Notes under the pieces: model-generated | Databases searched by the model: none | Seen by the model: only the letters and a program-made list of their open reading frames with translations | What the model was told of the DNA's origin: nothing | Translations under genes and position numbers: made by a program | Assembly: GCA_002317225.1 (NCBI GenBank) | Contig: DCIW01000248.1 | Coordinates: forward strand, 1 to 12,232 | DNA: 12,232 nt | Reading direction: 5' to 3' | Origin: Prevotellaceae bacterium UBA1716 | GTDB taxonomy: Bacteria > Bacteroidota > Bacteroidia > Bacteroidales > Bacteroidaceae | In this document: piece after piece, positions 5,317 to 12,232 of the stretch | Position numbering within the stretch: the stretch's first letter is position 1 | How the letters are laid out: each line of letters opens with the position of its first letter

Positions 5317-8300
5317 ATGAACAAGAATAATAAAAGTTGGATAGCGTGGCCTATAGCCAATTGGAAGATAACGGCATTCATAGTCGCTCTTCTCTTTGCG
5401 TTTGGCCTGTACGGCATTTATGTGATGCCTAAGGACGAATTTCCTCCGTTTACCATCCGTCAGGGAGTGGTGATTGCTGTCATGCCGGGAGCAACGTCAG
5501 AGGAGATAGAGGAGCAGGTTGCCCGTCCTCTTGAGAGGTACATCTTTACATATGGTGAGGTGGATCGTTCGAAGACCACTACCACTTCGCAGAACGGCAT
5601 GTGTATCTGCATGGTTCAGTTCCATGACAATATTGAAAATATGACTCCAATCTGGAGCAAGATGAAGCATGGACTCAACATGTTCAAGGCGAGTCTTCCG
5701 AGCGGAGTGCTTGCCCTTGTCGTTATGGATGATTTTGGTGATACGAGTGCATTGCTTATCACCATTGAGAGCGACCAACGTTCTTATCGCGAACTACAAG
5801 GATATAGTGACGAACTTGCTGACCGCCTCCGTCGTCTTCCATCAGTGAGCAATGTTCGCCAATATGGAGAAAAGAAAGAACAGATTACGCTCAATGTGGA
5901 TCGCGAACGTCTTGCCGCTTATGGCATAGGACAGGCTGCCTTGATGCAAGCCCTTTCGGGACAAGGACTTACGACTATGAGCGGAAACGTTTCGACTCCA
6001 AACCAGAATATCAATATACATCTTGCCTCGACCGATAACAGCGAACGGGAAATTGCCGATCGCATCATCTATAGCGGTGCTGATGGAAAGGTTGTGAAAG
6101 TGCGTGACATTGCTACCGTAAAGCGCGAATACGACACATCTGATTCTTATATAGAGTCGAACGGAAAGCGTTGTGTGCTCCTCTCCCTCGAGATGGTCAA
6201 GGGTAATAATATCGTTAAGTATGGCGATGATGTCGATGAGATTCTTGGTCAATTCAAGAGCGACTATCTTCCTGAAGATGTGCAGATGCGACGCATTACC
6301 GACCAGCCTAAGGTAGTTGCAACGAGCGTTCATGACTTCCTTCGCGACCTCGTGATATCAATGGTCATCATCGTGCTTGTGATGATGATACTCTTCCCAC
6401 TCCGTTCGGCCTTGGTGGCAGCAGTTACCATTCCGCTCTCTACATTCATTTCTACAGGAATAATGTATATGTGCGGCATCGAACTCAACATCATCTCCCT
6501 TGCCTGCCTTATCGTGGTGCTCGGAATGATTGTGGATAATGCCATTGTTGTCATCGACGGATATCTCGAATATCTCGGTAAGGGAATGGGACGACGTGAT
6601 TCTGCCATAATGAGTGTGAAGCAGTACTTCTGGCCTATGCTCCTCGCAACCCTTTGTATCTGTGTCATTTTCTATCCTATCCTCTTCACGATGACAGGCG
6701 AAGGTCATGATGCGGTGAAACTCTTCCCTGTCACGATGAGCATTAACCTCATGGTCAGCCTTGCCCTTGCAGCGGGAGTGATTCCTGTGCTTTGTGCTGC
6801 ACTTATCCGTAAGGTGAAGGAGAAGCGTGAGGACAAGAAGGACCTGACCGACTGGGTTCAGGATATATATGACAAGACTCTCGCATGGAATTTCCGCCAT
6901 CCGTGGGCCACCATCATCGGAAGCTCAATCATTGTCATCGCGATTTGTTCCTTCTTCCCATTCCTCAAGTTGAGGCAGTTCCCATTTGCCGACCGTGACC
7001 AGTTTGCTGTCGAAATATATCTTCCAGAAGGAAGCGGACTTAACGAGACAAAACTTATTGCCGACTCTCTTCGCGACGTGCTGATGAAGGATGAGCGAGT
7101 TACCGGAGTCACCACCTTCATGGGATGTTCGTCTCCACGATTCCATACCAGTTATGCCCCATCGATGGCGGGCAAGAACTTCGCACAATTCATTGTCAAC
7201 ACCAAGGGCAATGATGAGTCGCTCGAACTGCTCAACGATTACATGCCAAAGTACAGCAACCGTTGGCCTAATGCATACGTCCGATTCAAGCAGATGGACT
7301 ACCTCCCAGTGCCAATATATGAGTACCGATTCTATGGAAATGACATCGACTCGATCCAAGCGGCTGCAGAGAATCTTATGGCGGAGATGCGTACCATTCC
7401 TGAACTCGAATGGGTGCATACCGACTATGACATGCCGACTCCTTACGTAGAGGTGACACTCGATCCTGTTGCTTCGAGCCAACTCGGAATTTCACGAACT
7501 ACTGCCGAACTCCAACTTATGCTCCAGACGGGTAAGTTGCCTGTGGGATCTATTTGGGAAACCGGTACGATGGGCAACAGCAAGACATACGAAGTGCCTG
7601 TTGTGCTCAAGGATGCCTCAACCGACAACATGCAGATTGGTGATGTACCAAATGTATATCTCACTGGTATGGCGGGCAATAGCGTTCCGCTCCGACAGGT
7701 TGCAACTGCCGTGCCTAAATGGGCTCCTACCAAGATAGTACATCGTAATGGTGAGCGATGCATCTCGGTCATTGCAGAAGGCAAGCGTGAAGTCGTGGCA
7801 CTCCCTATACAGAACCGTATCATCAAATATGTCAAGAAAATGCACCTTCCTCAAGGTGTCCGTTCCCAGGTGGGCGGTGAGACCGAGAAGAACTATGAGA
7901 TGGTTCCTCAGATATTCGCAGGATTGGCAATTGCCATTGTCTTCATCTTCTTCTTCCTCTTGTTTAATTTCCGCAAGTTCTCCATCTCAATCATCTGCAT
8001 CGTAGCGATATCACTCTCATTGCCGGGAGCGATGATAGGCCTATTGATTGCCAACCGAATGCTCGGACTTACATCAATGTTCGGCTTCATCACGCTGATG
8101 GGAATGGTGATGCGAAACGAAATCCTTATATTCGAACATGCCAACGAGAAGATGGAACAAGGTATGTCGGCAAAGGATGCAGCCTTCGATGCAGGTAAAC
8201 GCCGAATGGTTCCAATCTTCCTCACCACGGCAACCACAGCTGTTGGTGTCATCCCGATGATTATCGCAGGCAATAGTTTCTGGATGCCTGTCGGAATCAC

Positions 8301-8394
8301 TATCTTTGCGGGTGGTGTCGGAATGCTCGTCCTTGTGACAACCGTTCTCCCTGTAGTTTATTGGAAACTCTACGAAAAGAAAGATGACAAATAA
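5317..8394 (+). CDS. RND efflux pump, inner-membrane permease (AcrB/MexB superfamily) with atypical proton relay
   Basis: The 1025-residue protein has the duplicated RND plan. TM1 is at about 17-36, a first large periplasmic domain (about 40-340) follows, TM2-6 lie at about 343-495, TM7 at about 531-550, a second periplasmic domain (about 555-862) and TM8-12 at about 866-1018. It should export small hydrophobic or amphipathic compounds using the proton gradient. The TM4 relay motif reads GMIVDNAIVVID: Asp407 is kept, but the second aspartate of AcrB (Asp408) is Asn. In TM10 the AcrB lysine (Lys940) is replaced by Arg933 (GMVMRNEILIFEHA). Related RND subfamilies carry the Asp-Asn pair, so the pump is probably active. 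The gene is preceded by its adaptor and overlaps or abuts the channel gene. A specific substrate or gene name cannot be assigned. Confidence 0.95.
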   Translation: MNKNNKSWIAWPIANWKITAFIVALLFAFGLYGIYVMPKDEFPPFTIRQGVVIAVMPGATSEEIEEQVARPLERYIFTYGEVDRSKTTTTSQNGMCICMVQFHDNIENMTPIWSKMKHGLNMFKASLPSGVLALVVMDDFGDTSALLITIESDQRSYRELQGYSDELADRLRRLPSVSNVRQYGEKKEQITLNVDRERLAAYGIGQAALMQALSGQGLTTMSGNVSTPNQNINIHLASTDNSEREIADRIIYSGADGKVVKVRDIATVKREYDTSDSYIESNGKRCVLLSLEMVKGNNIVKYGDDVDEILGQFKSDYLPEDVQMRRITDQPKVVATSVHDFLRDLVISMVIIVLVMMILFPLRSALVAAVTIPLSTFISTGIMYMCGIELNIISLACLIVVLGMIVDNAIVVIDGYLEYLGKGMGRRDSAIMSVKQYFWPMLLATLCICVIFYPILFTMTGEGHDAVKLFPVTMSINLMVSLALAAGVIPVLCAALIRKVKEKREDKKDLTDWVQDIYDKTLAWNFRHPWATIIGSSIIVIAICSFFPFLKLRQFPFADRDQFAVEIYLPEGSGLNETKLIADSLRDVLMKDERVTGVTTFMGCSSPRFHTSYAPSMAGKNFAQFIVNTKGNDESLELLNDYMPKYSNRWPNAYVRFKQMDYLPVPIYEYRFYGNDIDSIQAAAENLMAEMRTIPELEWVHTDYDMPTPYVEVTLDPVASSQLGISRTTAELQLMLQTGKLPVGSIWETGTMGNSKTYEVPVVLKDASTDNMQIGDVPNVYLTGMAGNSVPLRQVATAVPKWAPTKIVHRNGERCISVIAEGKREVVALPIQNRIIKYVKKMHLPQGVRSQVGGETEKNYEMVPQIFAGLAIAIVFIFFFLLFNFRKFSISIICIVAISLSLPGAMIGLLIANRMLGLTSMFGFITLMGMVMRNEILIFEHANEKMEQGMSAKDAAFDAGKRRMVPIFLTTATTAVGVIPMIIAGNSFWMPVGITIFAGGVGMLVLVTTVLPVVYWKLYEKKDDK

Positions 8395-9742
8395 TATGAA
8401 GCATATACTTTCAATCATTCTGTTCAGCATTGCCATCAGTAGCAGTGCCCAGCAGGTGCTTACGCTCGATCAATGCCTCCAGCATGCACTCCAGCATAAC
8501 CGAACCCTCCAGAATGCTGCACTTGACATCCAGGCTGCCACAGAGCAGAAGAAAGAGGTCTTTGCCAATTTCTATCCTAATATCTCAGCCAATGTGCTTG
8601 CGTTCCAAGCCTTTGACAAGATGGTGAAGGGCGACGGCACCATCCCTCAGGAGATTGCGGTGCTTGGAGAGCAGTTCATTCCTTACATTGGAATGCCTTA
8701 CTCTTACAAGGAACTTAATCGCGGCTATACTGCAACCCTCGCCGCTGCAGAACCAATCTATGCCGGAGGACAAATCACGACGGGCTACAAGCTCACCAAA
8801 ATCCAAAAGGACGTGATGATACTCCAACGCCAGCTTACCGAAAAGGATGTGATGCAGAAGGTGACAGAGAATTATTGGCAGGTTGCATCGGTCAAGTACA
8901 ACCTCCGCACCATTGCGGCTGCAGAGAAGCAGTTGGATGCCGTCTATAGTTTTGTGGAAGATGTGGTGAATGCTGGTCTTACAACCCGAAACGACCTTCT
9001 CAAAGTGAAACTCAAGCAACAGGAACTTGCCTCTATGCGTCTCAAGGCTGAAAATGGTGAGCATGTCCTCCGCCTTCTCCTTGCCCAACAGATAGGCATG
9101 GCAAACGAGGATATCGATGTGTCTCTCGATGAGATGGATGCTACGATCACTCCTGATGATGTCTATGTGCCATCCTTGGATGCAGCGGCACAGCGTATCG
9201 AACTCCAGATGTGTGGAAAGGGAGTGGATGCTCAGAAACTACAGGTGAAGATGGAAATCGGTAAGAATCTTCCAACCTTTGCCATTGGTGTTATGGGTTA
9301 TCATGCCGGTTTCGGTGGCATTTCCAATACGGTGAAACCATATATGAGCACTTCGATGACCAACGGACTTGTGTTCGGAACCCTTTCAGTTCCTATCTCT
9401 TCATGGTTTGGTGGTACACATGCCATTCGCCGACAGAAGATAAAGCTTCAGCAATGGCAGAATGATTATCAGGATGCACAGGAGAAATTGCGTATTGATG
9501 TGGAGGCTTCGTGGAGTTCGCTCATTGAGGCATACAAGCAGATTGGCATAGCAAAGACGAGTGTGGAGCAAGCGGAGGAGAATCTCCGTATTTGCAACGA
9601 CCAGTTTAAGGCGGGCACAATCACCCTTACCGACCTTCTCGATGCAGAAACCATCAACCGTCAGGCTCTCGACCTTCTCTCAAACTCCAAAGCGGATTAT
9701 CAGATTCGCCTTTCAGACTATCGCCGAAAGGTCACCCAATAG
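8384..9742 (+). CDS. TolC-family outer-membrane efflux channel
   Basis: This 452-residue protein is the third part of the tripartite pump. The signal peptide is MKHILSIILFSIAISSSAQQ, with probable cleavage after SSA. The first ATG (8384) overlaps the pump gene by 11 bases. The ATG at 8396, one base after the pump stop, gives a more standard signal peptide and may be the true start. OEP-family features occur in two halves: LTLDQCLQHALQHNRTLQ near the N-terminus, AAEPIYAGGQ (about 121-130), a long helical region (about 140-235), a second strand pair ending SVPISSWFGG (about 335-344), and FKAGTITLTDLLDAET (about 408-423), typical of the periplasmic helical barrel. A trimer spanning the outer membrane and periplasm is expected. 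It is the last gene of the operon and is followed by a terminator 53 bases downstream. Confidence 0.94.
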   Translation: MTNNMKHILSIILFSIAISSSAQQVLTLDQCLQHALQHNRTLQNAALDIQAATEQKKEVFANFYPNISANVLAFQAFDKMVKGDGTIPQEIAVLGEQFIPYIGMPYSYKELNRGYTATLAAAEPIYAGGQITTGYKLTKIQKDVMILQRQLTEKDVMQKVTENYWQVASVKYNLRTIAAAEKQLDAVYSFVEDVVNAGLTTRNDLLKVKLKQQELASMRLKAENGEHVLRLLLAQQIGMANEDIDVSLDEMDATITPDDVYVPSLDAAAQRIELQMCGKGVDAQKLQVKMEIGKNLPTFAIGVMGYHAGFGGISNTVKPYMSTSMTNGLVFGTLSVPISSWFGGTHAIRRQKIKLQQWQNDYQDAQEKLRIDVEASWSSLIEAYKQIGIAKTSVEQAEENLRICNDQFKAGTITLTDLLDAETINRQALDLLSNSKADYQIRLSDYRRKVTQ

Positions 9743-9787
9743 ACAAGCACCTTTTCTTCTATTCTTGAAAAAAATCCTAACATTCAT

Positions 9788-9879
9788 AAAAAAATAAAAA
9801 GAGCTAATCATCGCGATCGGCTCTTTTTTGTTCTCAATAAGTATTAATTTTTTTAAGGTAAAAAGATTGTTTTTAGGAT
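9788..9879 (-). ncRNA. Candidate short transcript from an orphan promoter to the bidirectional terminator
   Basis: A minus-strand promoter (9883-9913) would start RNA near 9879, and the bidirectional terminator would end it near 9788, giving about 92 nt. No credible protein starts within it. The body is AT-rich and unstructured apart from the terminator hairpin. This is inferred only from promoter and terminator signals and resembles no RNA family known to me. Confidence 0.25.
9796..9829. terminator. Intrinsic terminator of the efflux operon, bidirectional
   Basis: The stem AAAAAGAGC (9796-9804) pairs with GCTCTTTTT (9820-9828), has a 15-base loop, and ends in a T-run on the plus strand. The complementary strand also has a hairpin followed by a T-rich tract (through 9788), so it can stop transcription arriving from the right as well. 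Confidence 0.87.
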
Positions 9880-9882
9880 GCT

Positions 9883-9913
9883 GCAAAGGTACGAACTTTC
9901 TATTGTTTTGCAA
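9883..9913 (-). promoter_or_regulatory. Orphan Bacteroidota-type promoter, minus strand
   Basis: On the minus strand TTG (9913-9911) is followed after 19 bases by TACCTTTGC (9891-9883), an exact match to TAnnTTTGC with the expected spacing. It points toward the 3' end of the channel gene, and no gene lies between it and the terminator. Confidence 0.6.
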
Positions 9914-9924
9914 TATGTAAAAAT

Positions 9925-9953
9925 ATGTTTAGAAACATGTGTGTTCGCACACA
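9925..9953. repeat. Two adjoining small hairpins in the channel-clpA gap
   Basis: ATGTTT-AG-AAACAT (9925-9938) is directly joined, sharing one base, to TGTGTG-TTCG-CACACA (9938-9953), a perfect 6-bp stem with a TTCG loop. They lie just upstream of the orphan promoter. They may be an operator pair for it or a structured 3' end for clpA mRNA. Confidence 0.45.
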
Positions 9954-9958
9954 AAGCG

Positions 9959-10003
9959 AAAAAAGCAATTTTTTAAAAGATTTTCATCATTTTTTAATGC
10001 TTT
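9959..10003 (-). terminator. Possible clpA terminator
   Basis: On the minus strand AAAGCATTAAAA can pair with TTTTAA and, past a 5-base bulge, with TGCTTT, followed at once by a run of T. The stem is AT-rich and weak. It is 64 bases after the clpA stop, where a terminator would be expected. Confidence 0.35.
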
Positions 10004-10027
10004 CTTGACCAAAATCGCCTACTTTTT

Positions 10028-10055
10028 TTGCACGTCTTGACATTTGTCATTGCAA
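10028..10055. repeat. Imperfect inverted repeat just downstream of clpA
   Basis: TTGCA (10028-10032) and TGCAA (10051-10055) flank the perfect inner palindrome TGACA-TT-TGTCA (10038-10049), with an asymmetric internal loop. There is no T-run in the clpA direction, so it is not a classical terminator. It could be a protein-binding site or an mRNA 3' structure. Confidence 0.3.
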
Positions 10056-10066
10056 GCATCCTCAAA

Positions 10067-12232
10067 CTACTTTTTGCCTTTTATCTTCAATTTATCGCCA
10101 TCGAGTTCGATTATTGCCTTGCCTCCCTTCTTGAGCGAACCGAAAAGAATTTCGTGCATGAGCAGAGGGTTGAGCATGCTTTGGATAACACGATCCATCT
10201 CACGAGCACCATACTGAGGAGTGAATCCCTTGTTCAGGAGCATCTCGCGAGCCTCAGGAGCGAGGGTCATGCTGACATCCTTTGCCGCAAGTCGCACTTC
10301 GAGTTGCTTGAGTTTCTTGTCGAGGATAAGGGTTGCCATGTGGCGGTCCATATCGTTGAAGATGACCGTTCCCGAAAGTCGGTTGATAAACTCCGGTTTG
10401 AAAGTCTTCTTTACCGTGTTCATCATAGCCTGTCCGCTCGAGATGCTCGAACTGAAACCAACCGATGCCTGCGATGCATACTGGGCACCCGCATTCGATG
10501 TCATTATGAGAATCACATTCTTGAAGTCCGCCTTGTTGCCCTTATTGTCGGTGAGTCGGGCATAGTCCATCACCTGGAGTAGGATATTATAGATGTCGCT
10601 ATGAGCCTTCTCAATTTCATCGAGCAGGAGCACGCAGTTAGGAGTCTTGCGAATGGCATCTGTGAGCAGACCGCCATCCTCATAACCCACATATCCCGCA
10701 GGCGAACCGATGAGTTTTGCAACGGTATGCTTCTCCGTATATTCCGACATATCGAAACGCACGAGTTCGATGCCCAATTCTTTTGCGAGCACCTTACATA
10801 CCTCAGTCTTTCCCACACCTGTAGGACCCACAAATAGGAGTGATGCGAGAGGTTTTTCGCCTTCGAGCAGACCCGCCTTCGACATCTGCACAGCTTCCAC
10901 AACCTTGCGAACCGCCTCGTCCTGGCCATAAATCTGCGAGGTGATGCGTTCGGAGAGATTCTCGAGTTCGGCATTATTCTCTTCGCTCAGAGCCTTAGCG
11001 TCAATCTTGCAAACCTTTGCGAGGATGTCGGCTATGAGTCGTGAGTCTACCTTCTGATAGCGTTGTGCCTTCTTCTCACCTTTCTTATTTAAAAGAGGGT
11101 GGAGTTGGCGATAGGCACCAGCCTCGTCGATGATGTCGATTGCCTTATCCGGGAGAAAGCGGTCGGAAACGAACTGGGCACTCTTCTCCACGGCATAACG
11201 TATGGTCTTATCATCATATTTCACACCATGATAAGTCTCGTATCCCTCGATGAGTCCTTCGATAATCTTGATGCTTTCCTCGATAGATGGTTCTGAAATG
11301 TCAATCTGTTGGAAACGGCGCACAATGCCTTTGCTCTTTGCAAAGTAGCGGTTGTATTCCTGATATGTAGTGCTTCCGATGAAACGGATGTCGCCCTTTT
11401 CGAGATAAGGCTTGAGCATGTTCGACGCATCCATCGAACCGTCCGAAGTCTGTCCCGCTCCCACCATATTATGTATCTCGTCGATGTAGACTATTGCCTT
11501 GCCTTCCTTCTGAATACCGTCCATGATGGCTTTGATGCGCTTTTCGAAGTCGCCACGGAACTGAGTTCCTGCAAGCAACGTACCCATGTCCATCGAGTAT
11601 ATCTTCATGCCTTGGAGTCGTTCAGGTACTTCGCCTTTCTCAATGAGGGCAGCAAGTCCGTAGACAAGGGCGGTCTTTCCCACACCTGGTTCGCCCACGT
11701 GGAGAGGGTTATTCTTGTCCTTGCGGCAGAGAATTTGTATGGTGCGTTCGAGTTCGCGTTCACGTCCAATGAGAGGGTTGTGGTTGGCGAGTTGGTCGTT
11801 GATGCAAGTCACGAAAGTTCGCCAAGGTTGCATCTGTTCTTCCTCCTCAGCCATTTGTTGTGCGGCATCAGCCTCGTCCTGCCACTTTTGCTGTTCTTCC
11901 TCGTTGTTGTAGGCATCGGTGAAGATGTTGAGGATATCAGCGTCGCTTGTCTGAAAATGCTTTCGGATGATATATGCGGCAGTTGATTCATCAAGACTGA
12001 GGATAGCCTTGATGATATGTGGCACGTCAATCTCTCGTCTGCCCGCATTGAATGCATTGCCTTCGGCGAGAGCGAGCATACGTTGGCATTGGGTGGAGAT
12101 TGCGAGTTCGTAGTCAGAATCCGTTAAGTCCACACAATCCAGCGAGTTCAGATAGTCTTGCAGGTCGCTCTCAAATTCGTCCAGAATCACATTCCCATAG
12201 AATGCGGCATAATAGAACGGACCTTGTTCGCG
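10067..12232 (-). CDS. clpA: ATP-dependent Clp protease ATP-binding subunit ClpA-like, N-terminus outside the window
   Basis: This AAA+ unfoldase should feed substrates to ClpP. The frame stays open to the right edge. The GTG at 12190 is only an internal codon; upstream in frame it reads FYYAAFYGNV, so roughly 30-50 N-terminal residues are missing. Numbering from that GTG: part of the Clp N-domain (to about 95), a charged linker, then ATPase 1 with Walker A GEPGVGKT (166-173), Walker B IVYIDEIH (233-240) and RRF finger (291-293). ATPase 2 has GPTGVGKT (455-462), LLLDEIEKAH (521-530), pore loop GYVG (499-502) and sensor TSNAGA (564-569). There is no ClpB-type middle domain. VGF (577-579) sits where ClpA has its ClpP-docking IGL/IGF loop. 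clpS and clpP are not in the window. Linkage to the efflux operon is convergent and probably incidental. Confidence 0.94.
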   Translation of the reverse strand, partial: REQGPFYYAAFYGNVILDEFESDLQDYLNSLDCVDLTDSDYELAISTQCQRMLALAEGNAFNAGRREIDVPHIIKAILSLDESTAAYIIRKHFQTSDADILNIFTDAYNNEEEQQKWQDEADAAQQMAEEEEQMQPWRTFVTCINDQLANHNPLIGRERELERTIQILCRKDKNNPLHVGEPGVGKTALVYGLAALIEKGEVPERLQGMKIYSMDMGTLLAGTQFRGDFEKRIKAIMDGIQKEGKAIVYIDEIHNMVGAGQTSDGSMDASNMLKPYLEKGDIRFIGSTTYQEYNRYFAKSKGIVRRFQQIDISEPSIEESIKIIEGLIEGYETYHGVKYDDKTIRYAVEKSAQFVSDRFLPDKAIDIIDEAGAYRQLHPLLNKKGEKKAQRYQKVDSRLIADILAKVCKIDAKALSEENNAELENLSERITSQIYGQDEAVRKVVEAVQMSKAGLLEGEKPLASLLFVGPTGVGKTEVCKVLAKELGIELVRFDMSEYTEKHTVAKLIGSPAGYVGYEDGGLLTDAIRKTPNCVLLLDEIEKAHSDIYNILLQVMDYARLTDNKGNKADFKNVILIMTSNAGAQYASQASVGFSSSISSGQAMMNTVKKTFKPEFINRLSGTVIFNDMDRHMATLILDKKLKQLEVRLAAKDVSMTLAPEAREMLLNKGFTPQYGAREMDRVIQSMLNPLLMHEILFGSLKKGGKAIIELDGDKLKIKGKK

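Noticed and set aside
5497..8436. Several minus-strand open frames of 90-185 codons opposite the RND pump
   Set aside because: The pump is intact on the plus strand, and the antisense products are rich in His, Arg and Ser with no family features.
9713..9913. A 66-codon minus-strand frame downstream of the orphan promoter
   Set aside because: It starts with TTG inside the promoter itself, crosses the terminator hairpin and overlaps the channel gene antisense. An internal ATG at 9811 gives only 32 residues and lies beyond most of the predicted transcript.
10028..11986. Long open frames on the plus strand opposite clpA (for example 10028-10582 and 11309-11986)
   Set aside because: They are antisense to a gene with intact AAA+ motifs, have no recognisable domain, and follow its codon periodicity.
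12188..12190. GTG as the start codon of clpA
   Set aside because: The frame continues upstream to the window edge with plausible Clp N-domain sequence, so the gene is 5'-truncated by the window rather than starting here.

Overview
The window looks like a piece of a Bacteroidota chromosome, most likely Bacteroidales and probably Prevotellaceae. The evidence is three close matches to the Bacteroidota -7 promoter element (TAnnTTTGC), intergenic regions without Shine-Dalgarno sequences, and protein sequences that read like that lineage. No rRNA, tRNA, CRISPR array, insertion sequence, phage or plasmid gene is visible. This is mostly ordinary core and efflux gene content; the unusual part is a family of GC-rich palindromic repeats concentrated in one gene.

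Left part (1-3974, all minus strand): a tightly packed unit reads leftward as leuB (3-isopropylmalate dehydrogenase), metA (homoserine O-acyltransferase, predicted acetyl-CoA type), an RlhA-like U32-family protein (23S rRNA hydroxylation), and the first 50 codons of an unidentified exported protein cut by the window edge. leuB and metA overlap by one base. The U32 gene and the exported protein overlap as ATGA. A good promoter for the unit lies at 4025-4057.

Middle (4193-9829, plus strand): from a divergent promoter runs a complete tripartite RND efflux operon. It encodes a lipoprotein periplasmic adaptor, a 1025-residue inner-membrane RND pump with an unusual proton-relay signature, and a TolC-like outer-membrane channel. 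It ends at a strong hairpin terminator that is symmetric enough to work in both directions.

Right part (9830-12232): a 237-base AT-rich gap holds an apparently orphan minus-strand promoter aimed at that terminator, so a transcript of about 90 nt is possible. The gap also has two adjacent small hairpins and a possible clpA terminator. Beyond it is clpA on the minus strand. Its reading frame is still open at the right edge, so its N-terminus lies outside the window.

The most interesting observation is four copies of a roughly 30-base GC-rich hairpin repeat, three of them translated in frame inside the U32/RlhA gene and one just upstream of it. This resembles in principle the protein-coding palindromic elements known from Rickettsia. 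Comparison from memory with E. coli RlhA suggests one copy is a clean loop insertion, one accompanies an N-terminal extension, and one has replaced a strand-forming segment.
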